Part shown: positions 42,761 to 52,380 of the stretch, one piece after another
Numbering within the stretch: position 1 is the first letter of the stretch
Layout: every line of letters starts with the position of its first letter
From: Glutamicibacter soli
GTDB taxonomy: Bacteria; Actinomycetota; Actinomycetes; Actinomycetales; Micrococcaceae
Assembly (NCBI RefSeq): GCF_003309065.1
Contig: NZ_POAF01000002.1
Location: 124,001-188,000 of the forward strand
Reading direction: 5' to 3'
DNA length: 64,000 nucleotides
Notes under the pieces: generated by a model
Databases searched by the model: none
What the model saw: the letters and a program-made list of their open reading frames with translations, nothing else
Told to the model about the DNA's origin: nothing
Position numbers and translations under genes: made by a program

Positions 42761-44314
42761 GTGAAGGAAACACCAAGGCGCAACCTGGGAGCACGCGGAG
42801 CGTATGCGCTGACGGGGCTCTGCTCGGCCGGGGTGCTGTTCGGCGTCGCCCAGCTGGTGTCAGCCTTTTTCGCTTCGTCGTCAGCACCTTTGGTGGCGCT
42901 GGGCTCCGCTGTCATCGACTTCACCCCGCCGGGGCTGAAGGACCTGGCGATTTCGCTGTTCGGCACCAACGACAAGCTGGCCCTGTTCGTCTCGATGGGC
43001 GCGGTGGCCGTGGTGCTCGCCGCGCTGATCGGCCTGCTGGCGCGGCGCAGCGCCGCCGCGGCCTCGGCAACGGTGCTGGTGCTGGCGGGGATCCTGGGCG
43101 CCGCGGTGATCTCGCGTTCATCCACCGGTCCGCTGGATCTGGTCCCGACCGCCCTGGGCACCGCGGCGGCGCTGCTTGTCCTGCGGTGGCTGTGCTCGTT
43201 GGCTTCCCGGCTGGATCCCGCGCACTCGGAGTCGCCCGATGGCGTGGCCCGGCGCAACTTCATGCTCGGGGCCGCCGGGGCCGTGGTGCTCGCGGCGGGC
43301 GCCGCCATCCTGTCCACGCCGCTGTTCGCGGCCCGGAACACCGCGCAGCTGGCTCGCAAGGCCCTGCGGCTTCCGGCCGCCAAGACCACGGCTCCCGCGG
43401 TGCCGCCGGGCGCCCAGATCAATCTGGCGGGGATGCCCGAGTTCGTCACCCCGAACCAGGATTTCTACCGCATCGACACCGCGTTGAGGGTGCCCGGCAT
43501 CGACCCGGCGCAGTGGTCGCTGCGGGTCCATGGCCTGGTGGAGCACGAGTTCACGATGAATTTCCAGGAGCTGCTCAGCCAGGACCTGGTGGAGCACTAC
43601 CTGACGCTGACCTGCGTTTCGAACCCGGTGGGCGGGGATCTGGTGGGCAACGCAAAGTGGCTGGGCTATCCGCTGCGCGAGGTGCTGGCCCGCGCCAAGC
43701 CGGCCGCGGGCGCGGACATGGTGCTGTCCACCTCGATCGACGGATTCAGCGCGTCCACCCCGCTCGAAGCCCTGACCGATGAACGCATGGCGCTGCTGGC
43801 CGTGGGCATGAACGGCGAGGCGCTGCCCATGGAGCACGGCTTCCCGGTGCGCATGGTGGTTCCCGGGCTCTACGGGTACGTCTCGGCCACCAAATGGGTG
43901 GTGGACCTTGAGGTGACCCGCTTCGCGGACAAGGCGGCCTACTGGACCACCCGCGGCTGGTCCGAACGCGGCCCGATAAAGATGTCATCCCGCGTGGACA
44001 CCCCGCAGTCCTTCGCCACGGTGCCCGCCGGACGGGTGGATCTCGGCGGCAGCGCCTGGGCGCAGACCCGCGGCATTTCCCGGGTCCAGGTCAGCATCGA
44101 CGGCGGTTCCTGGCGCGAGGCAACGCTGGCCGAGGAGGCGACGCTCGATACCTGGCGGCAATGGAGCTACCGCTGGGAGGACGCGGCGCCCGGCACGCAT
44201 GCGGTCGCCGTGCGGGCCTACGACCGCAGCGGCAAGCTGCAGACCGAAGAGCGCGCCGACCCGGTGCCCGACGGAGCGTCAGGCTGGCACCGGGTGCAGT
44301 TCACGGTGGAATGA
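42761..44314 (+). CDS. membrane-anchored molybdopterin-dependent oxidoreductase (sulfite oxidase family)
   Basis: A 517-residue protein. The first 185 residues hold four to five membrane helices; the last of these is preceded by [12 protein letters not shown], a twin-arginine-like motif at the edge of the extracytoplasmic part. From about 215 comes the sulfite oxidase-type molybdopterin domain ([28 protein letters not shown]), with the molybdenum-ligating Cys in [14 protein letters not shown]-terminal Ig-like dimer domain contains [16 protein letters not shown] and WRQWSYRWE. The helices before a Moco domain resemble YedY/MsrP-like exported enzymes; the substrate is unknown. GTG 42761 follows ggaggtgac. 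It probably belongs to the SigK set. Confidence 0.9.
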   Translation: MKETPRRNLGARGAYALTGLCSAGVLFGVAQLVSAFFASSSAPLVALGSAVIDFTPPGLKDLAISLFGTNDKLALFVSMGAVAVVLAALIGLLARRSAAAASATVLVLAGILGAAVISRSSTGPLDLVPTALGTAAALLVLRWLCSLASRLDPAHSESPDGVARRNFMLGAAGAVVLAAGAAILSTPLFAARNTAQLARKALRLPAAKTTAPAVPPGAQINLAGMPEFVTPNQDFYRIDTALRVPGIDPAQWSLRVHGLVEHEFTMNFQELLSQDLVEHYLTLTCVSNPVGGDLVGNAKWLGYPLREVLARAKPAAGADMVLSTSIDGFSASTPLEALTDERMALLAVGMNGEALPMEHGFPVRMVVPGLYGYVSATKWVVDLEVTRFADKAAYWTTRGWSERGPIKMSSRVDTPQSFATVPAGRVDLGGSAWAQTRGISRVQVSIDGGSWREATLAEEATLDTWRQWSYRWEDAAPGTHAVAVRAYDRSGKLQTEERADPVPDGASGWHRVQFTVE

Positions 44315-44353
44315 GCCGCGTCGCCGCGGGCGGCGCAAGGTATCGGGAAAAAC

Positions 44354-44403
44354 GAAATCCCCGGCGCCTGCACGATATGCATCGTGCAGGCGCCGGGGAT
44401 TTC
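44354..44403. terminator. very strong bidirectional terminator between the oxidoreductase gene and rbfA
   Basis: A perfect 23-bp stem (44354-44376 with 44381-44403) with the loop atgc; A/T ends serve both strands. It separates convergent genes at the rbfA border of the inserted block. Confidence 0.92.
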
Positions 44404-44446
44404 CCGGCTTTGGGCCCCGGATCCGGGCCAGGCAGCGCAGGTGCGC

Positions 44447-44887
44447 CTAGGCCTGTTCGGCGTCCTGGTCCTCGTCCTTCTTGTACGGGTCCTCGTCGCC
44501 GGCGAAGTGCTTGCCTTCGCGCAGGGCCGCGACCTCGGCGTCCTTCTCGCGGGCCTTGGCCAGCAGTTCCTCAAGGTGCGAAGCGCCCTCGGGGATCTCG
44601 TCGGCCACGAAGGTCAGCGTCGGGGTCAGCCGGATGGTCAGGTTGCGGCCCAGCTCCTTGCGCAGGGCTCCCCCGCGCTTGGACAGCAGCTCGGCGATTT
44701 CTGCCTTGGCAGTGTCGTCGCCGAACACCGTGTAGTACACGGTGGCGTGCTGCAGGTCGTTGGTGACGCGGGCGTCGGTCACCGTCACGTTGTCGATGCG
44801 CTCGTCCTTGATGACGGTGCGCAGGGACTGGGCCATGAGGACCTGCACGCGCTTGGCAAGGCGTGCGGCACGGGCTGAATCAGCCAT
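44447..44887 (-). CDS. rbfA: 30S ribosome-binding factor A
   Basis: A 146-residue protein with a KH-like fold: ARLAKRVQVLMAQSLRTVI at the start, then LQHATVYYTVFGD and LRKELGRNLTIRLTPTLTFV, the standard RbfA blocks. It helps late maturation of the 30S subunit and is used in cold adaptation. The C-terminal 25 residues are acidic (DEDPYKKDEDQDAEQA). ATG 44887 has aaggag 6 nt before it; an earlier in-frame ATG is not supported. It lies 100 nt after infB, same strand. Confidence 0.95.
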   Translation of the reverse strand: MADSARAARLAKRVQVLMAQSLRTVIKDERIDNVTVTDARVTNDLQHATVYYTVFGDDTAKAEIAELLSKRGGALRKELGRNLTIRLTPTLTFVADEIPEGASHLEELLAKAREKDAEVAALREGKHFAGDEDPYKKDEDQDAEQA

Positions 44888-44987
44888 GATTATCTCCTTA
44901 TGGTTCAAAATTCGTGGGCGCCTGACCGCTTGGAAGCGGTCAAACGCCCACGAATCGGCAAGTCACGAAGCTACCAGCGGGTTGCTG

Positions 44988-47927
44988 CTAGGCGCGTGGC
45001 TTCTCGCGCATCTCGAAGGTCTCGATGATGTCGCCTTCCTTGATGTCGTTGAACGACCCCAGGCCGATACCGCACTCGAAGCCCTCGCGGACTTCGGTGA
45101 CGTCGTCCTTCTCGCGGCGCAGCGAGTCGATCGACAGGTTGTCGGCGACCACGTTGCCGTCGCGCACCAGGCGGGCCTTGGTGTTGCGCTTGATGGTGCC
45201 CGAGCGGATGATCGAACCGGCGATATTGCCGAACTTCGAGGAGCGGAAGACCATGCGGATCTCGGCGGTGCCCAGCTCCACTTCTTCGTACTCCGGCTTG
45301 AGCATGCCCTTGAGCGCCGCTTCGATGTCGTCGATGGCTGCGTAGATGACCGAGTAGAAGCGCATGTCAACGCCTTCCTTGTCGGCCATTTCGGCAACGC
45401 GCTCAGCAGGACGCACGTTGAAGCCAATGATGATCGCGTTGTCCACGGTCGCCAGGTTGACGTCGTTCTGGGTGATCGCGCCGACGCCGCGGTGGATGAC
45501 GCGCAGCTGCACGTCCTCGCCCACGTCGATCTTCATCAGGGAGTCTTCCAGTGCCTCGACGGCACCGGAGGCGTCGCCCTTCAGGATCAGGTTGAGGGTA
45601 TCGATCTTGCCCTCGGCCACTGCCTTGTCGAAGTCCTCCAGGGTGATGCGCTTGCGACGCTTGGCCAGCATGGCGTTGCGCTCAGCGGTCTCGCGCTTGT
45701 CGGCGATCTGGCGGGCGGTGCGCTCGTCCTCGGTGACCAGGAAGCTGTCGCCTGCACGCGGCACGGAGGACAGGCCGAGAACCTGCACCGGACGCGACGG
45801 CAGGGCGATGTCCAGGTTCTCGCCGTTCTCGTTGAACATTGCGCGCACGCGGCCGTGGGCGGTGCCCACCACCATGGTGTCGCCGACTGCGAGGGTACCT
45901 GACTGCACCAGGACGGTGACCACGGAACCGCGGCCCTTGTCCAGGTTGGCTTCGATGGCCACACCGCGGGCGGACTTGTCGGGGTTCGCCTGCAGCTCCA
46001 TGACGTCGCTGGTCAGCAGCACGGCGTCGAGCAGTTCCTCGATGCCCAGCTTCTGCAGCGCGGAAACCTTCACGAACATGGTGTCGCCACCGTATTCCTC
46101 GGGCACCAGGCCGTACTCGGTGAGCTGGCCCATGACCTTGTCCGGGTTGGCTTCCGGCTTGTCGACCTTGTTCACTGCGACGATGATCGGCACGCCTGCG
46201 GCCTGCGCGTGGTTCAGCGCCTCAACGGTCTGCGGCATGACGCCGTCGTCCGCTGCGACCACCAGCACAGCCACGTCGGTGACCTCGGCACCACGGGCAC
46301 GCATGGCGGTGAACGCCTCGTGGCCCGGGGTATCGATGAAGGTCATCGCGCGTTCGCGGCCCTCGTGCTCGTGGGTGATCTGGTAGGCGCCGATGTGCTG
46401 TGTGATGCCGCCGTGCTCGCCCTCGATCACGTTGGACTGGCGGATGGCATCCAGCAGTCGGGTCTTACCGTGGTCGACGTGGCCCATGATGGTGATGACC
46501 GGGGCGCGCTCCTCGAGCACGTCCTCGCCCTCAGCCTCGAGCTCGGCATCCAGGTCCAGGCCGAAGCCTTCGAGCAGTTCCTTGTCCTCGTCCTCCGGGG
46601 AGACGACCGAAACCTTGTAGCCCAGCTCTTCGCCGAGGACCTCGAAGGTTGCCTCGTCCAGCGACTGGGTGGCGGTGGCCATTTCACCGAGGTGGAACAG
46701 CACGGTCACCAGTGCGGCCGGGTTTGCGCCGATCTTGTCAGCGAAATCGGTGATCGATGCGCCGCGGCGCAGACGGATCTCGGTGTCGCCGGTGCCGCGT
46801 GGAACATTCACGCCGCCCAACGACGGAGCGCTCATCTGCTCCAATTCCTGGCGCTTCGCGCGCTTGGACTTGCGCTGCTTGCCGCGACCGGCGCCTCCCT
46901 TGCCGAAGGCACCGCCCACGCCGCCGCGGCCGCGTGGTGCACCTGGGCGGAAGCCGCCACCGGTACCGCCGCCGCCACCTGCGCCGCCTGGACGACCACG
47001 GCCGCCGGCGCCTGCGCCTGGGCGACCGCCGCCGGCTGGAGCCGGACGATCGGTGCGGTTAGGCATCATGCGCGGGGTGGCAGTGGTGCCGCCCGGACGC
47101 GGTGCGCCTGCTGGGCGTGGTCCGCCGGCACCGGCTGGACGTGGGCCGCCCTGACCGGCTGGACGCGGGCCACCGGCACCGGCTGGACGTGGACCGCCCT
47201 GGCCAGCTGGACGCGGGCCGCGCTGGCCGTCGCGTGATGGGCGTGGACCGCCCTGGCCTGCGCCGCCCGGACGCGGGCCGCGCTGGCCGTCGCGTGATGG
47301 ACGCGGGCCGCCCTGGCCGCCCTCGGAGCGCATGCCCTGCTGGGAGCTGAACGGGTTGTTGCCCGGGCGTGGGCCGCCTGGACGCGGAGCACCCGGACGA
47401 GGAGCGCGCGAACCATCGCGGCCGCCGCCACGGCGGTCGGTCGATTCGCCGGTGCGCATGCCCTGCTGGGAGCTGAACGGGTTGTTGCCCGGACGCGGGG
47501 TGCCCGGCTTCGGAGCCGGACGGGCGCCTGGCTTCGGGGCACCTGGGACAGGTGCGCCCGGGGTGGCCTGGGCCTTCGGTGCAGCCGGGGCTGCCGGTGC
47601 CGCTGGGGCAGCCGGTGCGGTCTTCGGCGCGGCGTCGGCAGGCTTGGCTGCCGGACGCGGGCCCGGAGTAGCAGCAGTCTTGGCGCCAGCTGGCTTCGGA
47701 GCAGCCGGGCGGCCGGCGCCCGGGGTTGCCGCCGGACGTGCGGCGGCGGGCTTGGCTGCGCCGCCATTGGCGCCCGGGAATGCGTCGCGCAGCTTGCGGG
47801 CGACCGGGGGCTCAACGGTTGAGGACGCGGAGCGAACGAACTCGCCCATGTCCTGCAGTTTGGTCAGTGCTTCTTTCGAAGTGATTCCGAGCTCTTTGGC
47901 GAGCTCGTGAACGCGGGGTTTAGCCAC
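44988..47927 (-). CDS. infB: translation initiation factor IF-2
   Basis: A 979-residue GTPase that places initiator tRNA on the 30S subunit. It has an IF2_N helix unit at residues 1-50 ([20 protein letters not shown]), then about 320 residues of Pro/Gly/Arg/Ala-rich linker. The GTPase core has G1 GHVDHGKT at 482-489, G3 DTPGHEAF and G4 NKVDK, followed by two beta-barrels and the C-terminal initiator-tRNA binding domain. The linker contains clear internal repeats, including [12 protein letters not shown] twice and many RPAGQGG/RPAGAGG units. GTG 47927 with aggagag 5 nt upstream. Long linkers are usual in actinobacterial IF-2. Confidence 0.97.
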   Translation of the reverse strand: MAKPRVHELAKELGITSKEALTKLQDMGEFVRSASSTVEPPVARKLRDAFPGANGGAAKPAAARPAATPGAGRPAAPKPAGAKTAATPGPRPAAKPADAAPKTAPAAPAAPAAPAAPKAQATPGAPVPGAPKPGARPAPKPGTPRPGNNPFSSQQGMRTGESTDRRGGGRDGSRAPRPGAPRPGGPRPGNNPFSSQQGMRSEGGQGGPRPSRDGQRGPRPGGAGQGGPRPSRDGQRGPRPAGQGGPRPAGAGGPRPAGQGGPRPAGAGGPRPAGAPRPGGTTATPRMMPNRTDRPAPAGGGRPGAGAGGRGRPGGAGGGGGTGGGFRPGAPRGRGGVGGAFGKGGAGRGKQRKSKRAKRQELEQMSAPSLGGVNVPRGTGDTEIRLRRGASITDFADKIGANPAALVTVLFHLGEMATATQSLDEATFEVLGEELGYKVSVVSPEDEDKELLEGFGLDLDAELEAEGEDVLEERAPVITIMGHVDHGKTRLLDAIRQSNVIEGEHGGITQHIGAYQITHEHEGRERAMTFIDTPGHEAFTAMRARGAEVTDVAVLVVAADDGVMPQTVEALNHAQAAGVPIIVAVNKVDKPEANPDKVMGQLTEYGLVPEEYGGDTMFVKVSALQKLGIEELLDAVLLTSDVMELQANPDKSARGVAIEANLDKGRGSVVTVLVQSGTLAVGDTMVVGTAHGRVRAMFNENGENLDIALPSRPVQVLGLSSVPRAGDSFLVTEDERTARQIADKRETAERNAMLAKRRKRITLEDFDKAVAEGKIDTLNLILKGDASGAVEALEDSLMKIDVGEDVQLRVIHRGVGAITQNDVNLATVDNAIIIGFNVRPAERVAEMADKEGVDMRFYSVIYAAIDDIEAALKGMLKPEYEEVELGTAEIRMVFRSSKFGNIAGSIIRSGTIKRNTKARLVRDGNVVADNLSIDSLRREKDDVTEVREGFECGIGLGSFNDIKEGDIIETFEMREKPRA
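47095..47520 (-). repeat. infB: repeat-rich linker-coding DNA within infB
   Basis: Degenerate GGxCGxCCx-type units encode the Pro/Gly/Arg linker. The block encoding [12 protein letters not shown] occurs at about 47331-47366 and again at about 47457-47492, and [11 protein letters not shown] occurs twice near 47220-47300. It is coding, not a CRISPR array. Confidence 0.8.
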
Positions 47928-48094
47928 ATCTCTCCTGTTTTGATGTGATCTGCATAAACCCCGAGTCCCTGGGGACTTAGGTGTTCTGGCAGATCAGCTG
48001 TGTAATTCGTGAAATTCTTCCGCCGCACGGTGGATCACGCAGAACTGATTGTTCATCGGTGTGCGCTCAACATTGCGGACTCATCGGGTTGCCA

Positions 48095-48415
48095 TCAGAT
48101 TTCTGACCCGCTTTCATCATGTTTGCCAGATGGCCGGCCTGCGGCCGGTCGATCTTCGTATGCGGTGAATTGCGCGAGCACCGTATCGGCGTTGACCGCG
48201 GACTTGAAAGCCCTGGAGAACGCTCGTCGCTGCACTGCCTGCCGCACACACTTTTCAATCCCGTGGGTCCAGGCGCCCCGCCCAGGGGCGGAAGCGCCGA
48301 CATCAAGAAGCACCGCGTGAAGCGGTGCCTGCTCGGTGAGAACCCAACGAATCAGATCATTTCTGGAGGTAGAGGTCCGACAGCCAATGCACGTGCGTTG
48401 CTGATGCAGCTTCAT
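48095..48415 (-). CDS. ylxR: YlxR (DUF448) RNA-binding protein
   Basis: A 106-residue protein. RTCIGCRTSTSRNDLIRWV is the signature of the YlxR fold, followed by APGRGAWTHGIEKCVRQAV and the RAFSRAFK helix. It is a small nucleic-acid binding protein placed between nusA and infB in most Gram-positives; the role is not firmly settled. ATG 48415 is chosen to match the family's usual beginning (MKLHQQRTCIGC), although gaaggtgg is about 13 nt away; the frame is open for another 31 codons upstream. Confidence 0.88.
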   Translation of the reverse strand: MKLHQQRTCIGCRTSTSRNDLIRWVLTEQAPLHAVLLDVGASAPGRGAWTHGIEKCVRQAVQRRAFSRAFKSAVNADTVLAQFTAYEDRPAAGRPSGKHDESGSEI

Positions 48416-48553
48416 GCGAGCGCCGTCGCCACCTTCCCGTTGAAATGAACCAACTACCAGTCTAGCGCGTTTGCGCCCCGGTGTGCGCGTGAGTTTGGTA
48501 TCACACACGTTCAGGGCGCACCGCGGCAGACCGCAAACTTATCCCAGCCAGTT

Positions 48554-49537
48554 CTAGTACTGGGGCTCCTTGCCGCCCGAAGCGGCCAGGATGTCGATGC
48601 GCCAGCCGGTCAGCTTGGCGGCCAGTCGGGCGTTCTGCCCTTCCTTGCCGATGGCCAGCGAAAGCTGGGAATCCGGAACCACCACGCGGGCGCGGCGTTC
48701 GGCTTCATCCAGGATCTCCACGGAGACCACCTTCGACGGCGACAGGGCGGCGGCGATGAACTTGGCCGGATCCTCGTTGTAGTCAACGATATCGATCTTC
48801 TCGTCGCTCAGCTCGTTCATCACGGCGCGCACGCGGGTGCCCATTTCGCCGATGCAGGCGCCCTTGGCGTTGACGCCCGGCTTGGTGGCGCGGACGGCGA
48901 TCTTGGTGCGGTGCCCGGCTTCGCGGGCCAGTGCCTCGACCACGACGGTGCCGTCGGCGATCTCGGGAACTTCCATTTCGAACAGCAGGCGAACCAGGTT
49001 CGGGTGCGACCGCGACAAGGTCACGGCAGGGCCCTTGTTGCCGCGTTCCGCGGAGACCACGTAGGCGCGCAGGCGGTTGCCGTGCTGGTACTTCTCGCCC
49101 GGCACCTGCTCCACGGGAGGCAGCAGCGCTTCGACGGCGCCGATGTTGACCTGCACCATGTGCGAGGAGTAGCCCTGCTGGATGACACCGGAGATCAGGG
49201 TGCCCACGCGGGCGGCGTATTCGCCGACAACCTGGGCATCCTCTGCTTCGCGCAAGCGCTGCATGATGACCTGGCGCGCGGTCGACGCCGCGATGCGGCC
49301 GAAGCCGTGCGGGGTGTCGTCGAATTCGCCCAGCAGCACGCCGGCTGCGTCGCGGTCCTCAACGAGGATCGAGACGTGGCCGTTGCTGCGCTCGATGTGG
49401 GCACGGGCGCCGGGCATGGCGCCTTCGGTCTTGTTGTAGGCAAGCAGCAGCGCGGACTCGATGGTCGGGATCAGGACATCCATCGGGATATCGCGGTCTT
49501 TTTCCAGAATGCGTAGTGCGTCGAGATCAATATCCAC
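48554..49537 (-). CDS. nusA: transcription termination/antitermination factor NusA
   Basis: A 327-residue protein. The N-terminal RNA-polymerase-binding domain ([35 protein letters not shown]) is followed by an S1 domain from about 110 ([20 protein letters not shown]) and two KH domains ([40 protein letters not shown]). There are no C-terminal acidic repeats, as is normal for actinobacterial NusA of 330-350 residues. GTG 49537 with ggagg 8 nt upstream, 2 nt after the rimP stop. Confidence 0.96.
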   Translation of the reverse strand: MDIDLDALRILEKDRDIPMDVLIPTIESALLLAYNKTEGAMPGARAHIERSNGHVSILVEDRDAAGVLLGEFDDTPHGFGRIAASTARQVIMQRLREAEDAQVVGEYAARVGTLISGVIQQGYSSHMVQVNIGAVEALLPPVEQVPGEKYQHGNRLRAYVVSAERGNKGPAVTLSRSHPNLVRLLFEMEVPEIADGTVVVEALAREAGHRTKIAVRATKPGVNAKGACIGEMGTRVRAVMNELSDEKIDIVDYNEDPAKFIAAALSPSKVVSVEILDEAERRARVVVPDSQLSLAIGKEGQNARLAAKLTGWRIDILAASGGKEPQY

Positions 49538-49539
49538 GC

Positions 49540-50106
49540 CTAGCCCTCCAAATCTTCAGTGTCAATGGTGTCAAACAGCTCGTCGTCGAAGTTCAGCTCC
49601 GGATCGACCACGGCCTTGCGGATGTTTTCAAAGGAGTAGCTGACTGGATCAAGGATCTTGGTCTTCATGCCCTTTTTGGCAGGCTCCCGGTGTTCGGCAA
49701 TAACGACCTCGTCGTCGGAAACCTCGTTAATGCGTCCGCGAAGCTTGGTGCCGTCGGTCAGCGTGAGCTTGACCATGCGGTTCAGTGCGCGCACCCAGTG
49801 GCGTGGCGCGGTCAGCGGACGGGACAGGCCTGGCGAGCTGACTTCAAGTTCATAGGGGGATGCCGAGGCGTAGACGACGTCCTTATCCAAGGCGTTTGAA
49901 ATGGTGGTGGTGACTTCACCGAGCGCATCGAGATTCACCGACTCGCGGCCGTCGGCCTTGTCGACGATGACCTGGATGATCATCTGTTTGCCCGACGGGC
50001 GAAGAGAGACTTCTTCCAGAATTAATCCGTGGGATTCTACTTCCGGTTTCAACGCAGTACTCAGACGCTGCGCTTCCTGTTCGGTATCGGCCGGCATACC
50101 GGTCAT
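49540..50106 (-). CDS. rimP: ribosome maturation factor RimP
   Basis: A 188-residue protein with the two RimP domains: an N-terminal alpha/beta part (GLILEEVSLRPSGKQMIIQV, DLDALGE variant NLDALGEVTTTIS, YELEVSSPGLSRPLTAPRHW) and a C-terminal SH3-like barrel (RMVKLTLTDGTKLRGRINEV). It works in early 30S assembly. ATG 50106 has gggagg 6 nt before. It is the first gene of the minus-strand block and presumably carries the main promoter in the 175 bp upstream. Confidence 0.95.
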   Translation of the reverse strand: MTGMPADTEQEAQRLSTALKPEVESHGLILEEVSLRPSGKQMIIQVIVDKADGRESVNLDALGEVTTTISNALDKDVVYASASPYELEVSSPGLSRPLTAPRHWVRALNRMVKLTLTDGTKLRGRINEVSDDEVVIAEHREPAKKGMKTKILDPVSYSFENIRKAVVDPELNFDDELFDTIDTEDLEG

Positions 50107-50280
50107 GGATATCCTCCCACGCTATTCGATGTTGTCCGTTAAGCGTATCTCCCCGAACCCCGCTTGAGAACTCGTTGACCGGCTCAGGTGAAGGAACTCA
50201 CGCCAGTCTTTTGCACCACGCCACGGAAGAATGGCCAAAGGCCGGGTCGCCGGCCCACTTCATGGGATGATCATTTCGCT

Positions 50281-51351
50281 ATGACTGATCCATCGCCCCG
50301 CCCCGCAAAGCCCGTTCAGCCGCCGGCCAAACGCGCCCCCGGCTGGATCGCCCCGGTGCTGGTCGCTTCCATTGCCGGGGCCGCCACCTGGGGAATCGGC
50401 GTCACAGTGTTCCGCGGCGCGCTAGTGGACCGCGGCCTTCCGGATGCAGTCAGCGAGGCTTCGGCCGACCAACAGGCGCAGTGGGGGTACGGAGCCCAAC
50501 TGGCCGACCTGGGAAGCCAGGCGGCCGCGATGGCTTCACTGGCCGAGAACGAGAAGATCGCCGCGGCGCTTGCCGATCTGGGCACGTCGCTCTCGCAGGG
50601 CGCGGCCCTGCTAGGCGAGCTGCATTTCGACGATCAGCCTCCGGCCGACGCGCCGGAGAGCTACTCCCCCGAAAAACTGGCCGCCTTGGCGTCATCGGTT
50701 GCGACCTTGAGTTCGAGCATTCCCGAGTTCGCTGATCCCGATCTCCAGCGTGGCGAGACCTTGGCGCGAATAGCGTTCCAGATCAACTTCGATGCCCGGG
50801 ACGCCTTGAAGCTGGTGGACAAGAAACAAGCGGCACAGCTGCCCCCGGCAATCAGCGCAGGCAAGGCGGACTCGCCGGAGGCCGCGCAAACCGTGGCATG
50901 CCTTGCTGACCACAGCTTGATCGAAGGCACGTCGTCGCCAGCAGACCAGGAACTCCTTGAATCCGTCGTGCTGGCCCGCGCCCTGGATCGCGGATACGCC
51001 TTGGACAACACCTTGCAGCTCAACGCGGCCAGGGGAAGCAACGCGACGGCGCAAGCAGCAGAAAAGCAGCGGACCGCCCTGAACTCACAGCTGCGCACCC
51101 TGCGTTCAGCCTTGCCCGAGGACTGCCCGGATCTCCGCCTGCCCGCCTACGAACTCCCGGAGAACGGGCTGGACCGGCTGGAAAAGGTCGCCGCTGCGGC
51201 ACAATCCGACTACTCGAATGCGCTGCTCGCGGCGGCGGGGAATATCACCGGGGACCAGCGATCCACCGTTGCCGGTGTCGTCAATAGCGCATTGGGCGCC
51301 CAGCAGTCGCAGTCCGAGGCGGAGCGCATCCTGCGCTCGCGCGCCGAGTAG
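50281..51351 (+). CDS. hypothetical membrane-anchored protein
   Basis: A 356-residue protein. A Pro/Lys-rich N-terminal tail (SPRPAKPVQPPAKRAP) leads into a single hydrophobic segment at about 21-41 (WIAPVLVASIAGAATWGIGV). After it comes a long soluble, Ala/Leu/Glu-rich helical domain, probably outside the cell, with two cysteines (VACLAD, EDCPDL). In related genomes the place between rimP and proS is often filled by a DUF4439 protein; the all-helical C-terminal third (SQSEAERILRSRAE) would fit, but I am not sure. The ribosome site is weak. Divergent from rimP. Confidence 0.7.
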   Translation: MTDPSPRPAKPVQPPAKRAPGWIAPVLVASIAGAATWGIGVTVFRGALVDRGLPDAVSEASADQQAQWGYGAQLADLGSQAAAMASLAENEKIAAALADLGTSLSQGAALLGELHFDDQPPADAPESYSPEKLAALASSVATLSSSIPEFADPDLQRGETLARIAFQINFDARDALKLVDKKQAAQLPPAISAGKADSPEAAQTVACLADHSLIEGTSSPADQELLESVVLARALDRGYALDNTLQLNAARGSNATAQAAEKQRTALNSQLRTLRSALPEDCPDLRLPAYELPENGLDRLEKVAAAAQSDYSNALLAAAGNITGDQRSTVAGVVNSALGAQQSQSEAERILRSRAE

Positions 51352-51853
51352 AGCGCTCGCTTCCAGGTCTCCGCCGCGCAACCGAACCGGCACCGTCCAA
51401 TTCTCGAACCATTACCGAATTCCACACCACCACAGCAGTAAAAATAAATCCAGCATTCCGGCGGCAAGTTTATTCTTGCGGCCTCGTGCCCACCAAGTGA
51501 AATCTTCGCTTTCCGCCAAGTGAATTCCCTGGTTCATAAAAACTTCAAATCGGCACGACAGCTACCGTCCTGCCGTCCTCAGCTCTCGATAAAACCTACA
51601 TCGACCAGTTCCTTTACGTACTTTCCGAAGATCGGCATCCTCGGAGAACCGGATCGCTCCCCGTTCGAACCGAATGATTCGACCTCGCAATTTTGCCCTA
51701 TGAGAGTTAGGGTCTAATTATTAGAAGTTTTAAATTCGAGATTTTAAATCATCGAATCCGTCATTTTTCCGGAGAGGAATATTCCGCTTCGAGTGCCAGG
51801 CTTCAGCCAGTGCAGCCACTCGTTTTGCTCCCATCAGATAGAGGTAGAAAACC
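51352..51853. other. gene-free, AT-rich stretch
   Basis: About 500 bp with noticeably lower GC (around 51430-51780, for example aaaaataaatcc and attattagaagttttaaattcg). No frame is convincing. It contains the promoter for the next small gene and may be decayed or imported DNA. Confidence 0.5.
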
Positions 51854-52303
51854 ATGACAGGACGCATTGTCCGCTCGAAGATCGCAGAGCTCGCTGCGGA
51901 GACCATCGGGTCGCGCCACGGTCGAGAGGTATTGAAGGAGCATGGTTGGAGCGAGGGCATGCCCATCGTCATCGCCCAGCATGACGAGAAGCTCACCGAT
52001 GTCATGGCCTTGACAGTAGTGCACCAACCGCCGGTGTTGATCGCGACGCTGGATCCGCAGTCCAACGACCTCTGCTTCACCTATGTCGTGATTGGATGCA
52101 CCGATCTTGAAGTTGTCGCCCCACGCGACGCGAAGGACTCCATCTTGGACCTTTACCGCGAAGCGCAATCGACCCCATGCCTGACCTTCCGGGTCGCACC
52201 GCTGACACACAGCGCAATCGCCCACGCAATTCCTCCACTGCAGAAGTCTGCAGGAGTGAAGTACCCGGGGCTGCCCAGCGCCGTCGACGTCCGCCGCGCC
52301 TGA
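51854..52303 (+). CDS. hypothetical protein
   Basis: A 149-residue soluble protein starting MTGRIVRSKIAELAAETIGS. The sequence alternates strands and helices (PIVIAQHDEKLTDVMALTVV, QPPVLIATLDPQ, CFTYVVIGCTDLEVVAPRD), a compact alpha/beta fold without membrane segments. Three cysteines are spread through it. gaggtag lies 8 nt ahead of the ATG. I do not recognise the family. It converges on the YihY gene with 77 nt between the stops. Confidence 0.6.
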   Translation: MTGRIVRSKIAELAAETIGSRHGREVLKEHGWSEGMPIVIAQHDEKLTDVMALTVVHQPPVLIATLDPQSNDLCFTYVVIGCTDLEVVAPRDAKDSILDLYREAQSTPCLTFRVAPLTHSAIAHAIPPLQKSAGVKYPGLPSAVDVRRA

Positions 52304-52380
52304 ATTCGACTCCATCTTCGCCAGCCGCACTTCCGGTCCAGCTCCTTGCGGGCGGCCCGAAGCGGCTGGCGTTTCGTTTT

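Noticed and set aside
47095-47520. Possible CRISPR-like or tandem repeat array
   Set aside because: The units are degenerate, in frame, and encode the Pro/Gly/Arg linker of IF-2; there are no uniform spacers.
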